From Diprion similis (lineage: Eukaryota; Arthropoda; Insecta; Hymenoptera; Diprionidae): 64,000 bases of DNA. Below, in pieces: positions 25,501 through 37,753 of this stretch. The notes under the pieces were generated by a model. The model worked only from the letters and a program-made list of their open reading frames with translations, was not told the origin of the DNA and did no database searches. The position numbers and the translations under genes were made by a program. Location: contig NC_060115.1 in NCBI RefSeq assembly GCF_021155765.1, positions 1,240,001 to 1,304,000 of the forward strand, read 5' to 3'. How positions within the stretch are numbered: the first letter of the stretch is position 1; each line of letters starts with the position of its first letter.

Positions 25501-28500
25501 ATAAAGGAAAATGTCACAGTATTCCATCGTCAGCACCGATCGAAGCTTACGTGACTGCAAGCTGTGCAGAGCGATTGTGTCAAACGAAAGGTGTATTATT
25601 ACATTGCATAATACATATATATGTATACATATTATAATATGATATAGGTATAATACACGCGAAACTCGCAGCGTTGCTCGATTTAACAATCGTTGCATGT
25701 GACTCAGGATATATATCGCGTGTATTATTTCATATTATATTACGGAAAACTGCGCGCGCCAATTGCGTTGCAGCTCTCGCTCGGTTCGAATCTTCGCGTA
25801 CAGACGGCGGGCCAGTTCACTTAAAAATCCTCAATTGTGCTGTACACGCACGCCCGGTCTACCTAATTATTCCACTTTTGGACGTAGCTGCGTAGAATAT
25901 AAAGGCAGCCTTGATACTTTCGGCCTTACGTGCGTGCAACACTAGTTTTTAAACTCACTGCTGCTGGAATTCCCGGCTCGTTCACTATCATTCGCTTCGC
26001 GACGAGACTGCCGGAGAGAGCGAGAGAGGGAGAGAGAGATAAAACTTCAAACTGCAGTTCTTGAAGTAGACGAATAAAGACACGCAGGTGCTTTAAGCCG
26101 GGCAATTTTCGAATCTCGTTCGTTTTAAACATGGCATATGACAGACAATTTTCTGCGGACTTCTAAAACTCGGTGAATTTATTTACCGCAAAACTGATTA
26201 GAGAATTATACGCAGCGTTTCATGACTTACCATTGGGTTGGTTCCATCCATGCCGGGTAACGCTGGGCAGCTTGGTTGACGGAATAACGATATTATATTT
26301 TCAAACTCCGCGCGCTCGATCGTGAAATATCGATCGCAAACTGCGGGTGTGTGTATCACTAGCGTAAAATGCGCTTTAAAATCACCATTGTAATAACGTA
26401 AAGTGCAACGGAGATGAACAACATTAATCACTTAGGAACGAGCACTGCATTAATTGTAAGATCCACTGGCAACGGCAGCAGCTCGCCAATGTCGAGCTCC
26501 CGAGGATCATTATACATTCGCGTCAACGTCGTGTGATCAAGGCCGAAATTCGGATCGCGCGGCGCATCGTTCGAAATTTAAAAAACGCGTGTTTTATCCA
26601 ACGTCGCAGCACTTGTTTGCAACCAGCCGAGAATATTATTTACAGTACCCGTTATCGCTTAATTGTTTAATCAGCGGTCCGTCGAGTATCCATCGGCTTG
26701 TTAAACTGTTTTTTATTTAAAAATCGAAGGCTTATCCGTCGGACGTTATCCGCATTATCACGTCGCGACTTCAGATTATCTTCTATCCCGTGTAAAAACA
26801 GCGCGATATCGTGTCGTCACACGCGGATGACAACGAGGAAGATCAGCGTGGCGGCGGAGGCTGTGCGCGTCAGGCGCAAACGCAGCGGAGAGGCCGGTAG
26901 TTTTGCGTCCGGCAAGAAACGAGGGACGTTCGAATTGTGTTGAATTGTGTTGTCGAGTTGACGAGCCGCGGCAAAAGCAAACCTGACGGGGGGCAGCGGA
27001 GGGAACGCGGGAAGCCGAACCCCCACGATTTTAACCGAACATCGCCGAACATCGCCGAGCCGCCCGACCAGCCTCAGTCTTCTGCCATTGGTCCAGCCGG
27101 ACGCTGCGAAGAAAAACTGATTTTTCACAGACGCTCCTCGGCGTCGTGACTCGTTTCATCACGCTCGTAAAGCTCCTCTCACGTTCGCATACTCCTCGGT
27201 CAATATCCTCCTTGCTAGGCTTGTTTTCGGACATTTTTCTAATATCATTGATTCATTTCGTTGTTCGAAAGATCCGCGTCTCCTCGGTGTGCAGAGAAGG
27301 GAGAAAAGAGGAACCGAATCTGTCGAATGTTCCGTTCGAAATTAGTCATCGATTACCGAGGCTTCTCGGATATACATGCATATTTATGTGCGTGTACGGG
27401 TTTTATTAGTCAACGATTATTTTTGAAGGATTTGGCTATGATGCGTTCATCTGCAGTTCCGAGATTTTGCGCGGTATATACACATAGGTGGCTCATAAGT
27501 TTCACGTGAACCGAATTTCCTTGATCTTTGATCACCGGAGAATGAGTATTTATCGGTTTTCGTTGCTGTGTCCGCGTCGTCGGTGTATAGATTTTTTATT
27601 GCATGATTTTACACAAGTCGCGATTCGGGAGGAAAGATCCAGCTGGCTGAATAGCGATTAAAAGATATATCCCTGCATTATATGCGACTGCGATTCGAAT
27701 TAGTCGAAATCAATTGTCAGCGTCCAGTTAGAAAGGAGCAATAGGAAGAAAAAAATTCCTTTTCATCTGCCACGCGCGATCCAAAGAACGGATCGAGCGG
27801 TTGAGTCAGTCAAATTACTCTCATTAATATCAATTACGATCACTACCGTCGTCTGCGATGATTGCAGCCACGCAGTATACATACATTGCCTGCAGAGTCA
27901 AAAGATATCGTGATGCACGCATAATAAATGGGCACGCGTTCCAGGCATCAAGCTCCAACGATCACGTTTGGTGATCACCTCGAACATCGGGTAAAACAAT
28001 GCAGCCCTTATCTCTTATCAAATTTACGTTATTTCCACGTATCTGATGTAACTCTCCGTTTCCAATAACGAGCGTTGAAAACCGCCGCGTAAGACTTGAG
28101 GATGAGATTCCTGCAGGCTTGACTCTGGCCGTCTACCCAGCCTGCCAGTTAGTCAGTATGCATGCACACATCCGAAAGCAGATGTTCCGTCGGTTCACAC
28201 GCACGTGAGGTGCGTTCATGCGTGTATACCGCAAGGCAGAGACCGCGTGGGACCTGCAGGCACGCCCTTGCTGCAACGCGTCATTCCTCATTACGTTCTC
28301 ACAATCAGTCCGCAGGCCATCCTCGTGTGCACCTCGGTCTGCAGGCTGCGTGATTGCGTAGTGCACGTCGTGGCTGCATCGAGAACTTTCCTTACGTTCT
28401 CGAATATCAAATCTACCCATGCGCCAAACTCAAATGAAACAAAGTTCTTCCTTAAAAAAGGTGTAAAAGGCAATTGCAATCTCGTAAAGCCCACGCTTTT

Positions 28501-31500
28501 AGGGTCTGTAACGTGTTCAAGACGTTCGTTACGTTCACCACGCTACGATCAACGCTAATCGTTGTTGTTCATTGTCCATGGACGGCGATCAGGGATCGAT
28601 GATCTGTATCATGAAAGTCCTGTAAAAGTCTTACACATGCATGTGTCTCATTTTTACACCTGATCTGATCTTTTTCAAAGTGTTTCTTTTGAGAGCTGAA
28701 CGTGGTTCGTGGAACCTGACGAAGTCGATTGAAACTGTCCAACGGAGTACCATGATTATACTCGGACTGCAGGGGACGAGATCGAGTGCGAAGATCGAAC
28801 CAAGTTCAGGCTTCTGAAATAGACTGGTACCATTGGTCAGGGACGTCAACGATCGTTCGCAACGCGACAGAAAACACACGAGGCGATAAAACGAGCTGTC
28901 TTGTCCATAGGAAGCGACAACGTCATGCGGTATCTCGGTTCACAATCAGCATCCGCACGTACAGTACCCATAGAAGTTATACATGTAGGTATATGGTATA
29001 TAGATACTATTGAAAGAGCGAGTTTATAAGACTGGCCGTAATCTATCGTTGACTCGTTCGCCGAGTAGCACTCGAACCAATGTCGTTATCCGGTCTAAAT
29101 TTAACGACGCCCATCAATAATAATCGAGAAAGTCTGTCGCACTGCACAAATTACACACGCGTAATTCATTCGATTGCAAGATTACAGCTTTCTCATGACT
29201 CGGATTAGGATATAATCGGGACCAGCCAATTACGACTGCGGCTGGATTTATGCTCCGCTTGCGGATCGTCGCGGCCGAGATGAATACGCTCGGGCTGAAA
29301 CCTCTTTGCAGTGAGCATGTAGGCATGTAGAGGTACCCATAAGCCCATGCGCCATGAAAGTGCTGTTCCTGGTCCAGCCGACGTGGGACCACTCGAGCGG
29401 AGAACAATTCAGCTCGCACCTGTTGCTCCCGCCCCGGCAACGCGGACTCGAAATCGTTCACCCGTGACATACCATGGCACCGCGGCTTTTTGCCTATGAC
29501 TCATCACCGCTCGAACGCGAAAACTGTGCAATGCCGTCATAATTCGTTCCTTCCACTCCGCCGCTGTGACTAACCGGCGCGGCGTCGCGATAACCGGCTT
29601 CTCTGGGTCTGACGCGTTTTATCTCGAACGCGATGAGTCCTCCTCGAGTGTAACGTGCGTGGCCAACGGTAAACTCCCGCGAAACTAGACACGTCGATAT
29701 ATCCTGGACCGTGTAAGCTCTATGATTTACGGGATGTATTCCTGTTCGACGCCCTGGAAACGGCGCGAGAGAGCGATAACATAAATATCGCTCTTTATGG
29801 GAACCGTTCGGCCCTCGGAAGGACGGGAGGAGAGAAGACACGGACGACGGGATACGGGATACGATACGGGAGACTCGAGAGATGTACGAGGATGGAGAAA
29901 GACGGAGAAAATTGGCTACTCCGCCCATTGGTTGACTTAAACGGTATAATTGAGCCACGGTGTACCGCTCAACGAACTCCAAGATTGGCATTAATTACCG
30001 GATAGCAAATTTCAAGTTCGTTTAACTCGAGACGGGCGACCGACTTGCTCTGTCTAAACCGATTAAGCAACCAATTAAAACTTGTACAGAGACAGAGAGA
30101 GAGGGAGAGAGAGAGAAAGAAACTCGTAGGGAGGTACGATAATCGCACCTTCGGACGCTTTTGTCCGTGGAAAATAAGACCGCGTCAATTATGTAAGAGG
30201 CAGAATTTTTTGAACGCATCGCCAAGCTGCAACTGCCTGCACGTCCTACGTGCCATTCCTAATTAAGACGGGTGATCAACTTGTGGGAGTGAGTGCGTAT
30301 TTTCGAGCGTAAATAAAAACGCGGACTGCTTTATAGAGATCCGTTGCGTAGGATACTTGGAAGGCAAATATAAGAATCTCACTATTGCGCTAACGCGTTT
30401 CTTAACATGATTTACGACCGCAGCTGAAATCTTTTTGGTCCGTTCAATTCGCCTTAGCGTTTAACTTCCGGTTTCGACATACGTCCCGTTTCGCAACGCC
30501 GAATCGCACGTTTGCCCCTGCGGATTCCCTGAGGGCGATTCAAACGATCGAGGACCAGATCAATGAATCACGACGCAATTCCGCAGTAGCTGTGGTCGGT
30601 TCGTACAAATAATCCCAGGCTTCGTCACTACCACATGACATATGCGTGCCACTTTAGGGATTCCCTGAAAGCGATCTCGACGATTGTTCCCAACCGCATT
30701 TGGCTTAGTCACGCCAATTCTCTCTCCCACACGCGCTGCATCGAATCACCGAAATTGCCTGACTTTCCCGCTTTGCTTTGCGGGCAAACTCGATTTAAAG
30801 CGAGTCACTTTCTTCCCGGCTTACAGTCGGTTCCCGGTGTTCGAGACTCGAGGATAGATAATAGAGAGACGCCGAGCATCGAGTCCCGGACGTTTCTTAC
30901 CGCCGCCATGCACATGCAACGCCATGACGCAGGAGGAGAGGTATTGTTGTTGCATTTGGTGTCGCTTGGGTAACGAGTCAAAGAGATTGATATATCACGT
31001 CGTATACATGTGCCCACGTCGCTCGGGGAGACACGCTGTAATTGGACAGCTCGGTGGATCGAAGAAGGTCCACAGAGGACTGCCGGAGTTCATGAAATCT
31101 TGACATACGCTGGAAATGCGAGCTGCTCACTCAGGCCTGCAGCGGACATCTTAAAGAGTGCAATTTTCAACCAGCGACTCCTTCCGACTCGGGATCGATC
31201 ACCCATCGGCTCACTATTACCTTCACTTTTTCCACAACTTGCTCCGCTCGGTCGGTCATTTCCATCCCAATACTTGACCTGATTACGTGCCAGTATCGTT
31301 AGACGATGGCGGAGAATGGAGGGCTGTTTAGAAATATGATTCGGCCCCAAATATTTTCATTTCATTATTTCATTCTCATGGTCTTGGCTATGAAAGTCCG
31401 TTGATTATAGGGGAATCCGGGATTACGGGTTCAAAGTTAAAAGTTACAAGTTTATATGGAGAATGCTTCGCTCTCACGCCTCGTTGACTGGCGCTCGCCC

Positions 31501-33924
31501 ACGTCCGAGACATTAATGCCTCTCGACTCGTAGACTCGGCCACGACGACGCCGTTATATTAACGATTATTGACGATAGGTTGCCCAAATAATTATTATCA
31601 AGCCCGCGAACTGCGGTCCCAAATCGTCTTGGATTTACCTCCGATTTTGTACCTTTATTCAAGACATTTTTTGACCGACGAGACCGGAAGTACGTAAGGA
31701 GAGAAGAAAAAAACAGCGAAAGAGTAATTGAAAGAGGAGCAAAAGTGACAGGCGGAAAGAGAGAAAGGAATACATCCACGCAACGCGCGGCATGCGATCA
31801 CCGGCTGGAAAGTGAGTCAAATTATCTCGCAATTAGGAAGTCTGCCGGCTAATTTATCCCCGCTGTCAAATCGTTCGGACGGCTATCTCGAGACCGTTCA
31901 ACCACGTCGACGTCGACGACGTCGCGGGTTATCAAGAGCCTATATCTATCGCACGAGGCTCGGATTTGACAGCTCGTGGGCGCGCCAGTTGCTCGCCCAA
32001 ACTCTTAGCGCCGTCCCAATTACCAACTCGAGGAGACGCGCATCTTGAATGTTACGTTTCCTAACTCCTCAATTTGGTATCTCGCGTGTTGAATAGACCA
32101 GGGTGAAAGAGTTTTCTGGAAACGCGATCGACCATATCGACCATATCTGGACGGGAATTCACATCTTCTTCACGTGTTGACTGCATCATTTTACTTCCAA
32201 TTACAAATCGCAACTTCACAGTCGATGAAACGAAAGCCATACTGCAAATGAGAATGAAGTCTGATCAGGCTGATCCCTGTTCTTGCTTCAATCCCGGGAG
32301 TTACTTCCAGGAGCTTGTAGCTTGCAGTAACGACGAGGACCACGATTGGGGTTGTATCTAGCGCATTTTCCAAACCTATTCACTGCCGATTTCTCTTCTA
32401 TTGCAGCAACAGCAGCTGTACAAAGAAATACTCTGCGGCTACGTATGAAGTATTTTTGCGAAGCGTCGAGCGTGCAGCTTCCATGTTCGTAAGAGCGGCA
32501 GCAGCAGCGTAGGCTAAGGACCGGTGGATTATGAATGGTCGTATGAAAGTATAAATTATAAATACACTGCAGGTATGGATGTGGGCTGAACGCGTGGAGT
32601 GTTCATGTGCCGTAAGAATGCGTGTATATGTAAGAGCGCGGATGGAAAAGAAACGAAGAGTTATCGCTGCCATTGTGAAGCACTTTAAAGAGACTGTCGT
32701 TTGTTCGCCATGTAGCATTGCCTGGACCACGTTGGAGCCGCTGGTGCAGGTACCTGCCTATCTGCGCGCAGCCCATTAGTAAAACAATACCTACCGCACC
32801 GGGCGTGCAGCGTTATCGAAACCCGGCTTGTTAACGTGACGTGAATGAAGACCCGGGGCCTTCCATTTTCGATTATTAATTTCCAGAGGCTCGCCTTTTC
32901 CACTCGGGAGATTGTCCGACCCGCCGTGCACGCCGCGGCTCTGTGGAAACTTGCAGCAGGCAACTTTCGGCGTGTAACTTTCCTCACTGGCTGCAGTCCA
33001 TGAATTATGCCGATAAGCCTTCTTCGCGCTGCTATCCATTCGGACGGATTCGGGAACTAGTATTTCCTTATTTTTTAAACATGAGTCGAATCACAGCAGT
33101 CTTACAGGTATAAGTACGATACGGCTACCTTATATACGAGGTATCTCGCCTCGTTTCCCGCATACGGATTTCTCTATCTCCGTTGCGGTATTTAATATGC
33201 CTACCGGTATCAGAATTTGCCTGTGTAAATGGATATTCATGTTACCTCATACCCGCAACTCCTTTACAGATGTATAGGTATGGCTCGAAGGGGTTCGGCC
33301 AAGTTAGGCGGGTATAGGGACCCTCGTTTTGCGTGGGCTTGGAATGTTTGGGTGCGATGGCATTTTGCTGAAAACATGTTACTGCACGCACCGCGGGCTC
33401 GCTGCAAGTCCACGGTTTGGATCGAGGGCCAAATGACGCACACCTTACGCGAGTGAATTACAATTACGACGATCTTAGCTCTATTCGAGACGATCGACAA
33501 ACGGTAAGATCCAATTTTCCGTCATGATAAAAAGTGGAAGAAGACCGTCGGTGTTTACGTCGCGGGATGTTAGGCTGTGTCGTCGGTCCAACTCGCTGAA
33601 CGAATTTAACGAATATACTTAATCCGTGTAATAAACTCGGCGAGTTTTCTTGTCGCGAACAGGTATAAGGATCTTATAAAGAAGAAATAAGAAACGAAGC
33701 AAAGGTACGATAAGACCGAGGTGAAAGGAGAAAAAAATTGTTAACAAGTTGCCACGCAGCTTGCGCATTGACACGGCAAGCTGTTGCGCGCGGACCGGTG
33801 CGCAACGAAGCGTTAGTCTATTTATAGAATTTGTGCAAACTTGTCTGCAACTCTGCAATCCGCAGCTTAAGCTGCACCAGGCCACGTTGCACCTACGTAC
33901 GAAGGTAGGTATGTACGTCGGATA

Positions 33925-33949
33925 GTTCGTTCGTTCGTTCGTTCGTTCG
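33925..33949. repeat. (GTTC)n microsatellite
   Basis: About six GTTC units. They encode the repeated Arg/Thr/Asn/Glu stretch of a chance minus-strand frame. Confidence 0.9.
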
Positions 33950-34507
33950 CTCTCTCGATTTGTAAAGGCGTGAAATAAGTTACTGGCACCGGCGCAAACT
34001 TCCTTACAGATGTAACGAGTTTCCGAAGACGGAGAGCGCGCGCAGGAAGATCTGCAGTCCTGGATACTCGATACCTGCAAACTTCTTTGCGCGCCTAGAC
34101 GCGGTGTGCGCATAAATTCCTGCATCGCGGTTGTTTACGACGATGCTGGCGAAAACGATTCCTCAGACCAGTAAATTAAAACTTAAAGGATATAAGAAGA
34201 GGTTCTTCTCCCGTTTCCTCTTCTCCGTCAGTATTCTCATCTTTTTATTTCTCTTTACAGCGGAGTTGATCTGCAGCTGCAGCGCTGCAGCCTGCCTGCA
34301 GGATAGGTATGTATATATAGTCTCTAGCCGTGCAGCGGGACGTCAGTGCAGGGCTGCAATTCCTTGATAGTTTAGTGAGTAAATACTCGATTGCGGACAT
34401 ATTTGCACCAGTTTAACATATCGAGCGTTTATAGAGCGAGGATCGGGATAAATAGATATGCAACCAATGTAGGTACAGGGCACTCTGCGCTTTAACGTAG
34501 ACCGTAG

Positions 34508-34523
34508 GTATGTACGTACATAC
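34508..34523. repeat. 16-bp perfect palindrome
   Basis: GTATGTACGTACATAC reads the same on both strands. It is made of TACG/TACA steps that are common throughout this part of the window, so it may simply be simple-sequence DNA. Confidence 0.5.
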
Positions 34524-36226
34524 GTATAACGTGCAAGCGGTTACGATCGGCTGCGGAATTGCACGTCAATTCTATGCAAATACCGCGTTTATCTCGAGAG
34601 ATTATTGCCAGGCAGTATAAGTGGAACGCGATTACCGACTATTAAGAGATTGCGATTCTCGGAACGATCGGGACCGCGGAGGATCCACGCTTCGAATCTC
34701 ATCACGAATTCAATTCAGATCCGCCTTGCAGAATTTCGCAGCATTGCACTCACTCTCCTCGAGCCGCTGCAGCCTGCCTCTGCTTCTCCCCATCGAGTAA
34801 ATGTGCGTTATACGCACGCATGCACCTGCAGCGCAATATCTCGATACCTGCCCATCAGGCAGTACTTTTTAATTAAACCATTTTTTACCACAGAGTTTTC
34901 AGCCATTTATTTGACATCCGGTCCTCGCCTTACACATTCCACCTTTAAAAAAAGGGTGTAATACGTGTACTCACGTACATGCTTCAAGTTCGCTGACCCC
35001 ATCCTCGACTCTGTATACATAAAGATTAACTCATAAGAAACGACGTGCTGCGCTTAAAGGTCAGCGCGCGGACTATACGCGATCGAAAGATCAAATTTCC
35101 CCTGGCGTTCCCTAGCTTGCTCTAAGCTGTGTCGATTATACGCACACGTACTTCTGATTGTGAGTAGCTGCTGTGTGCCTTTACGTTTCTGTCAAAGCGG
35201 CTAGCGGCGGAAAAAAAATTCATGTACGAACGCAAGGTACATTGGGATTAGGTTTAAAAAGGAAACAGATTTTGAGGAATATTTAAAAGTGATTTCAAAT
35301 CGCAATCCCAATAATAAGAGGTCTGCAATCGTAACAGCGGCTAGAAAATACGTGCATTCCTCACCCTGCAAAGCAGCACAGCAAAATTGTTTGCCAAAAT
35401 TTATTGCACGAAACAACTCGATTTTTATTCGACAATCCGTGTATAATTCAATACTTCTGTTCCACGCTCGCTGTTCTGCAGGGTGAAGTGCACGTTATCT
35501 GGTATTGTATTCACGAAATTCACTTTCCGTCACGTCGACTGGGTTGCGATTGTATCGCTTTTATTCGACAAAAAACGGCTGCCCATCGATGCGCCTGTGT
35601 AGGACACGTATAAATATCCGTTGTCGAGAATTTTCTACATGTATACCAGTTTCAGTAGAGCCTTTCGATGTATCCGTAATGTGCGATGCAAATGCTGCAG
35701 AAACTCTGGAGGGATCTCAGATCCTGATCTGGATAAGGCGAAAGTCGGAATATAACAGACTCTGTTAACCGCACGCTCAGCGCCGCTCCAAACGCTCTTC
35801 ATACAAACTGTACTATACGTATATCCTTCATGTGAAGAATTACCCAGGTTTTATGGCCACTTGTTCTCTGAATTAAATACCAGACTTCGTCGAACACAGC
35901 ATATTATATCCAGATTATTCAGCAGCTGTGGAAAAACGCCACTTCCTCGGAGGATCATCTGATGAATGATGAGTAACCACGATGCATACTCATGTTTACC
36001 ATCGCATTTAAACATACCCACCGATCGTTTAAAGAACAGTTCATGTAAATCACGGTCAACTGGTAATAATAAATAATTGACAGAGAGTTCGAGATATTTA
36101 GATTATCAGATTTGATGGAATTGAAACGACCAAACAGCTGATCAATGAGTTTTTGCAAGTACAAAGAGGAATGACAATAGTGATGAAATACGATTTTTTA
36201 GAGCAGTAAATGATCTTTAATCAGAA

Positions 36227-36249
36227 AGATAGATAGATAGATAGATAGA
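36227..36249. repeat. (AGAT)n microsatellite
   Basis: About five and a half AGAT units. Confidence 0.9.
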
Positions 36250-36812
36250 AATCCGCACGACCAAATGGTATCTCGATCCTATACTGCACGTGAATTCGTG
36301 CACAACAGGCGTAGGTATCACGAGAGTCCCAGCGATAGCTGCGCTACACGCGTGTATCAGCGTTCCGCAATTTACGCCAACATAAATTACGTTATGTGTA
36401 TAAGGTTGTAGGATAGCTTAGGTATATACGGGTGTACAAGAGTAGGTACACGTGATACAATATGTACTTCGCATAGCGGGTGACGCGAGTTCCTTGTTGC
36501 GCATAGAGTATAAGGATCGGCATCAGACAATGTGCCTCGGAGCCGAGAGGCTGCAGCGTCGGAGTTTCCAGGTCCCGGAGACTCCGGAGAGGAGCCCGAG
36601 AGGGAGAGTAACAGAAAGAGAGAGAGAGAGGGGGGAAGAGGCTTCGCGGAGATAGACGGTTACCAGGCACTCTCGCATCTTGCCGGGATGCAAATTTCCC
36701 GACACCGCGAGACGCGTTCGTAGCCGCTGCAAGAGGAAACGCTGAGGAGTCCGTGCAGAGTCGCTGCGATGCGATGCCCTTCGTCGGTGGCTTCGAAGAG
36801 GAGTGAGGCGGC

Positions 36813-36837
36813 GGGGGGAGGGGGGGGGGGGGGGGGG
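36813..36837. repeat. Poly-G run (25 bp, one interruption)
   Basis: An almost pure G tract with a single A at 36819, inside a GC-rich stretch (about 36.53-36.96 kb). Such a run can fold into a G-quadruplex on the plus strand. Its exact length may be uncertain, since homopolymers of this kind are prone to sequencing error. Confidence 0.85.
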
Positions 36838-37078
36838 AAGGACGTCGCGGATGTCGCGGATCATGAGGCGTGGGCGAAAGATGCCCATTCAACGCGGCCG
36901 AAGTCGCGTCGGTGTTGGCTGCCCGTAGCCAGACCTCGTCTCCGCGGGAATCAACTATACAACTTTCCATATCGAGAAGTTTTAAAGCTGCACCTTAGTG
37001 GTGGGATAACCAGGGGCGCCTACACGCCTTCGACGCGAGACAGCTAAATAGAGGTGGAGAACCTTCCCTACCTCCACA

Positions 37079-37108
37079 GCTGCTGCTGCTGCTGCTGCCT
37101 GCCTGCCT
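37079..37108. repeat. (CTG)n/(CCTG)n repeat
   Basis: About six GCT/CTG triplets running into GCCT tetranucleotides. No supported coding frame covers it. Confidence 0.85.
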
Positions 37109-37571
37109 CTCTAAGGCATTAATTTTCGTTATTGCTGCCTCGCCGATTTATGCCTCCGCGTATGCTTCCCCCATTTATTTGCTCCCTCATCTTTCCGGGT
37201 TTTAACCCGTTGAATCGCATGATACGCCTGGAATCGAATGAAGTATATGGAATTAAACAAACAAACAAACCGCCCAAGTACACTGACGTATTGAGCTGCC
37301 TGCTTGTGCTTTGTAGATACCGTTAAAATAGGTATACACTGGAGGTATATTTACAGTGTTAATTATTCAGGTCCGCCTCGTTTTATGACGAATCCAACAT
37401 CGTTTTCTGCTTGCGTCTGATTCCCACCGGGATTCTCATGAGACGTCATCTGACCTTATGAAATTTAATATTCCGAGTCGTATTCAATAATAAAAGTCCT
37501 AAATCTTTCTCTCTGTACGCATGCTCAATGCCACGCAACAAACATATGTGCAATTTGCCTAAAATGACGTG

Positions 37572-37577
37572 TTTATT
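37572..37577 (-). terminator. Candidate poly(A) signal of TFIP11
   Basis: AATAAA on the minus strand, 177 bases past the TFIP11 stop. A closer variant, ATTAAA, lies at 37696-37701. Either could define the 3' end, and both fit a short 3' UTR. Confidence 0.45.
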
Positions 37578-37753
37578 GGACAACTATATTAATATGAGGG
37601 ATCTCCGATATAATTTTTTAAACAGGATGGAGTAAGGGGTCATGGTGAACCGCGTAATTAAAATACGTTAAATCATTTTACCATGTGTGAGTATATTTAA
37701 TTTATCTAAAGTCTAAGACTTAATCGCAAGTATGTACAATGGTATTTACAATC

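Larger units (their letters stand above)
10700..37560. other. About 27 kb with no recognised gene (probable intron/regulatory DNA)
   Basis: I read both strands and found no frame with recognisable domains or a convincing chain of splice-compatible exons, apart from one candidate small exon at 13134-13164. The longest frames (for example 156 codons at 15204-15674 on plus, 165 codons at 29494-29991 on minus, 192 codons at 36392-36970 on minus) have compositions typical of chance frames. The stretch carries many microsatellites and two GC-rich islands (about 13.59-13.96 kb and 36.53-36.96 kb). Because the regulator gene on the minus strand still needs 5' exons, much of this may be its first introns and promoter. 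Confidence 0.5.

Noticed and set aside
25770..25810. tRNA-like GGTTCGAATC (T-loop) sequence
   Set aside because: No A-box, anticodon arm or pairing acceptor stem could be found at the proper distances.
26198..26431. Possible 5' exon ending MDGTNPM|GTAAGT on the minus strand
   Set aside because: The donor is strong, but from that ATG it ends in phase 0 and cannot join the phase-1 acceptor at 10699. The frame with the right phase has an upstream stop and no ATG.
29494..29991. 165-codon minus-strand frame whose start (VERYTVAQLYRLSQ) faintly recalls PITP proteins
   Set aside because: The likeness covers only about 15 residues. The rest is Ser/Arg-rich with no family motif, and no neighbouring exons continue the family sequence.
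36392..36970. 192-codon minus-strand frame with a Pro/Ser-rich stretch
   Set aside because: Most of its length is translated microsatellite and G-run. No conserved domain or credible donor in the needed phase is visible.
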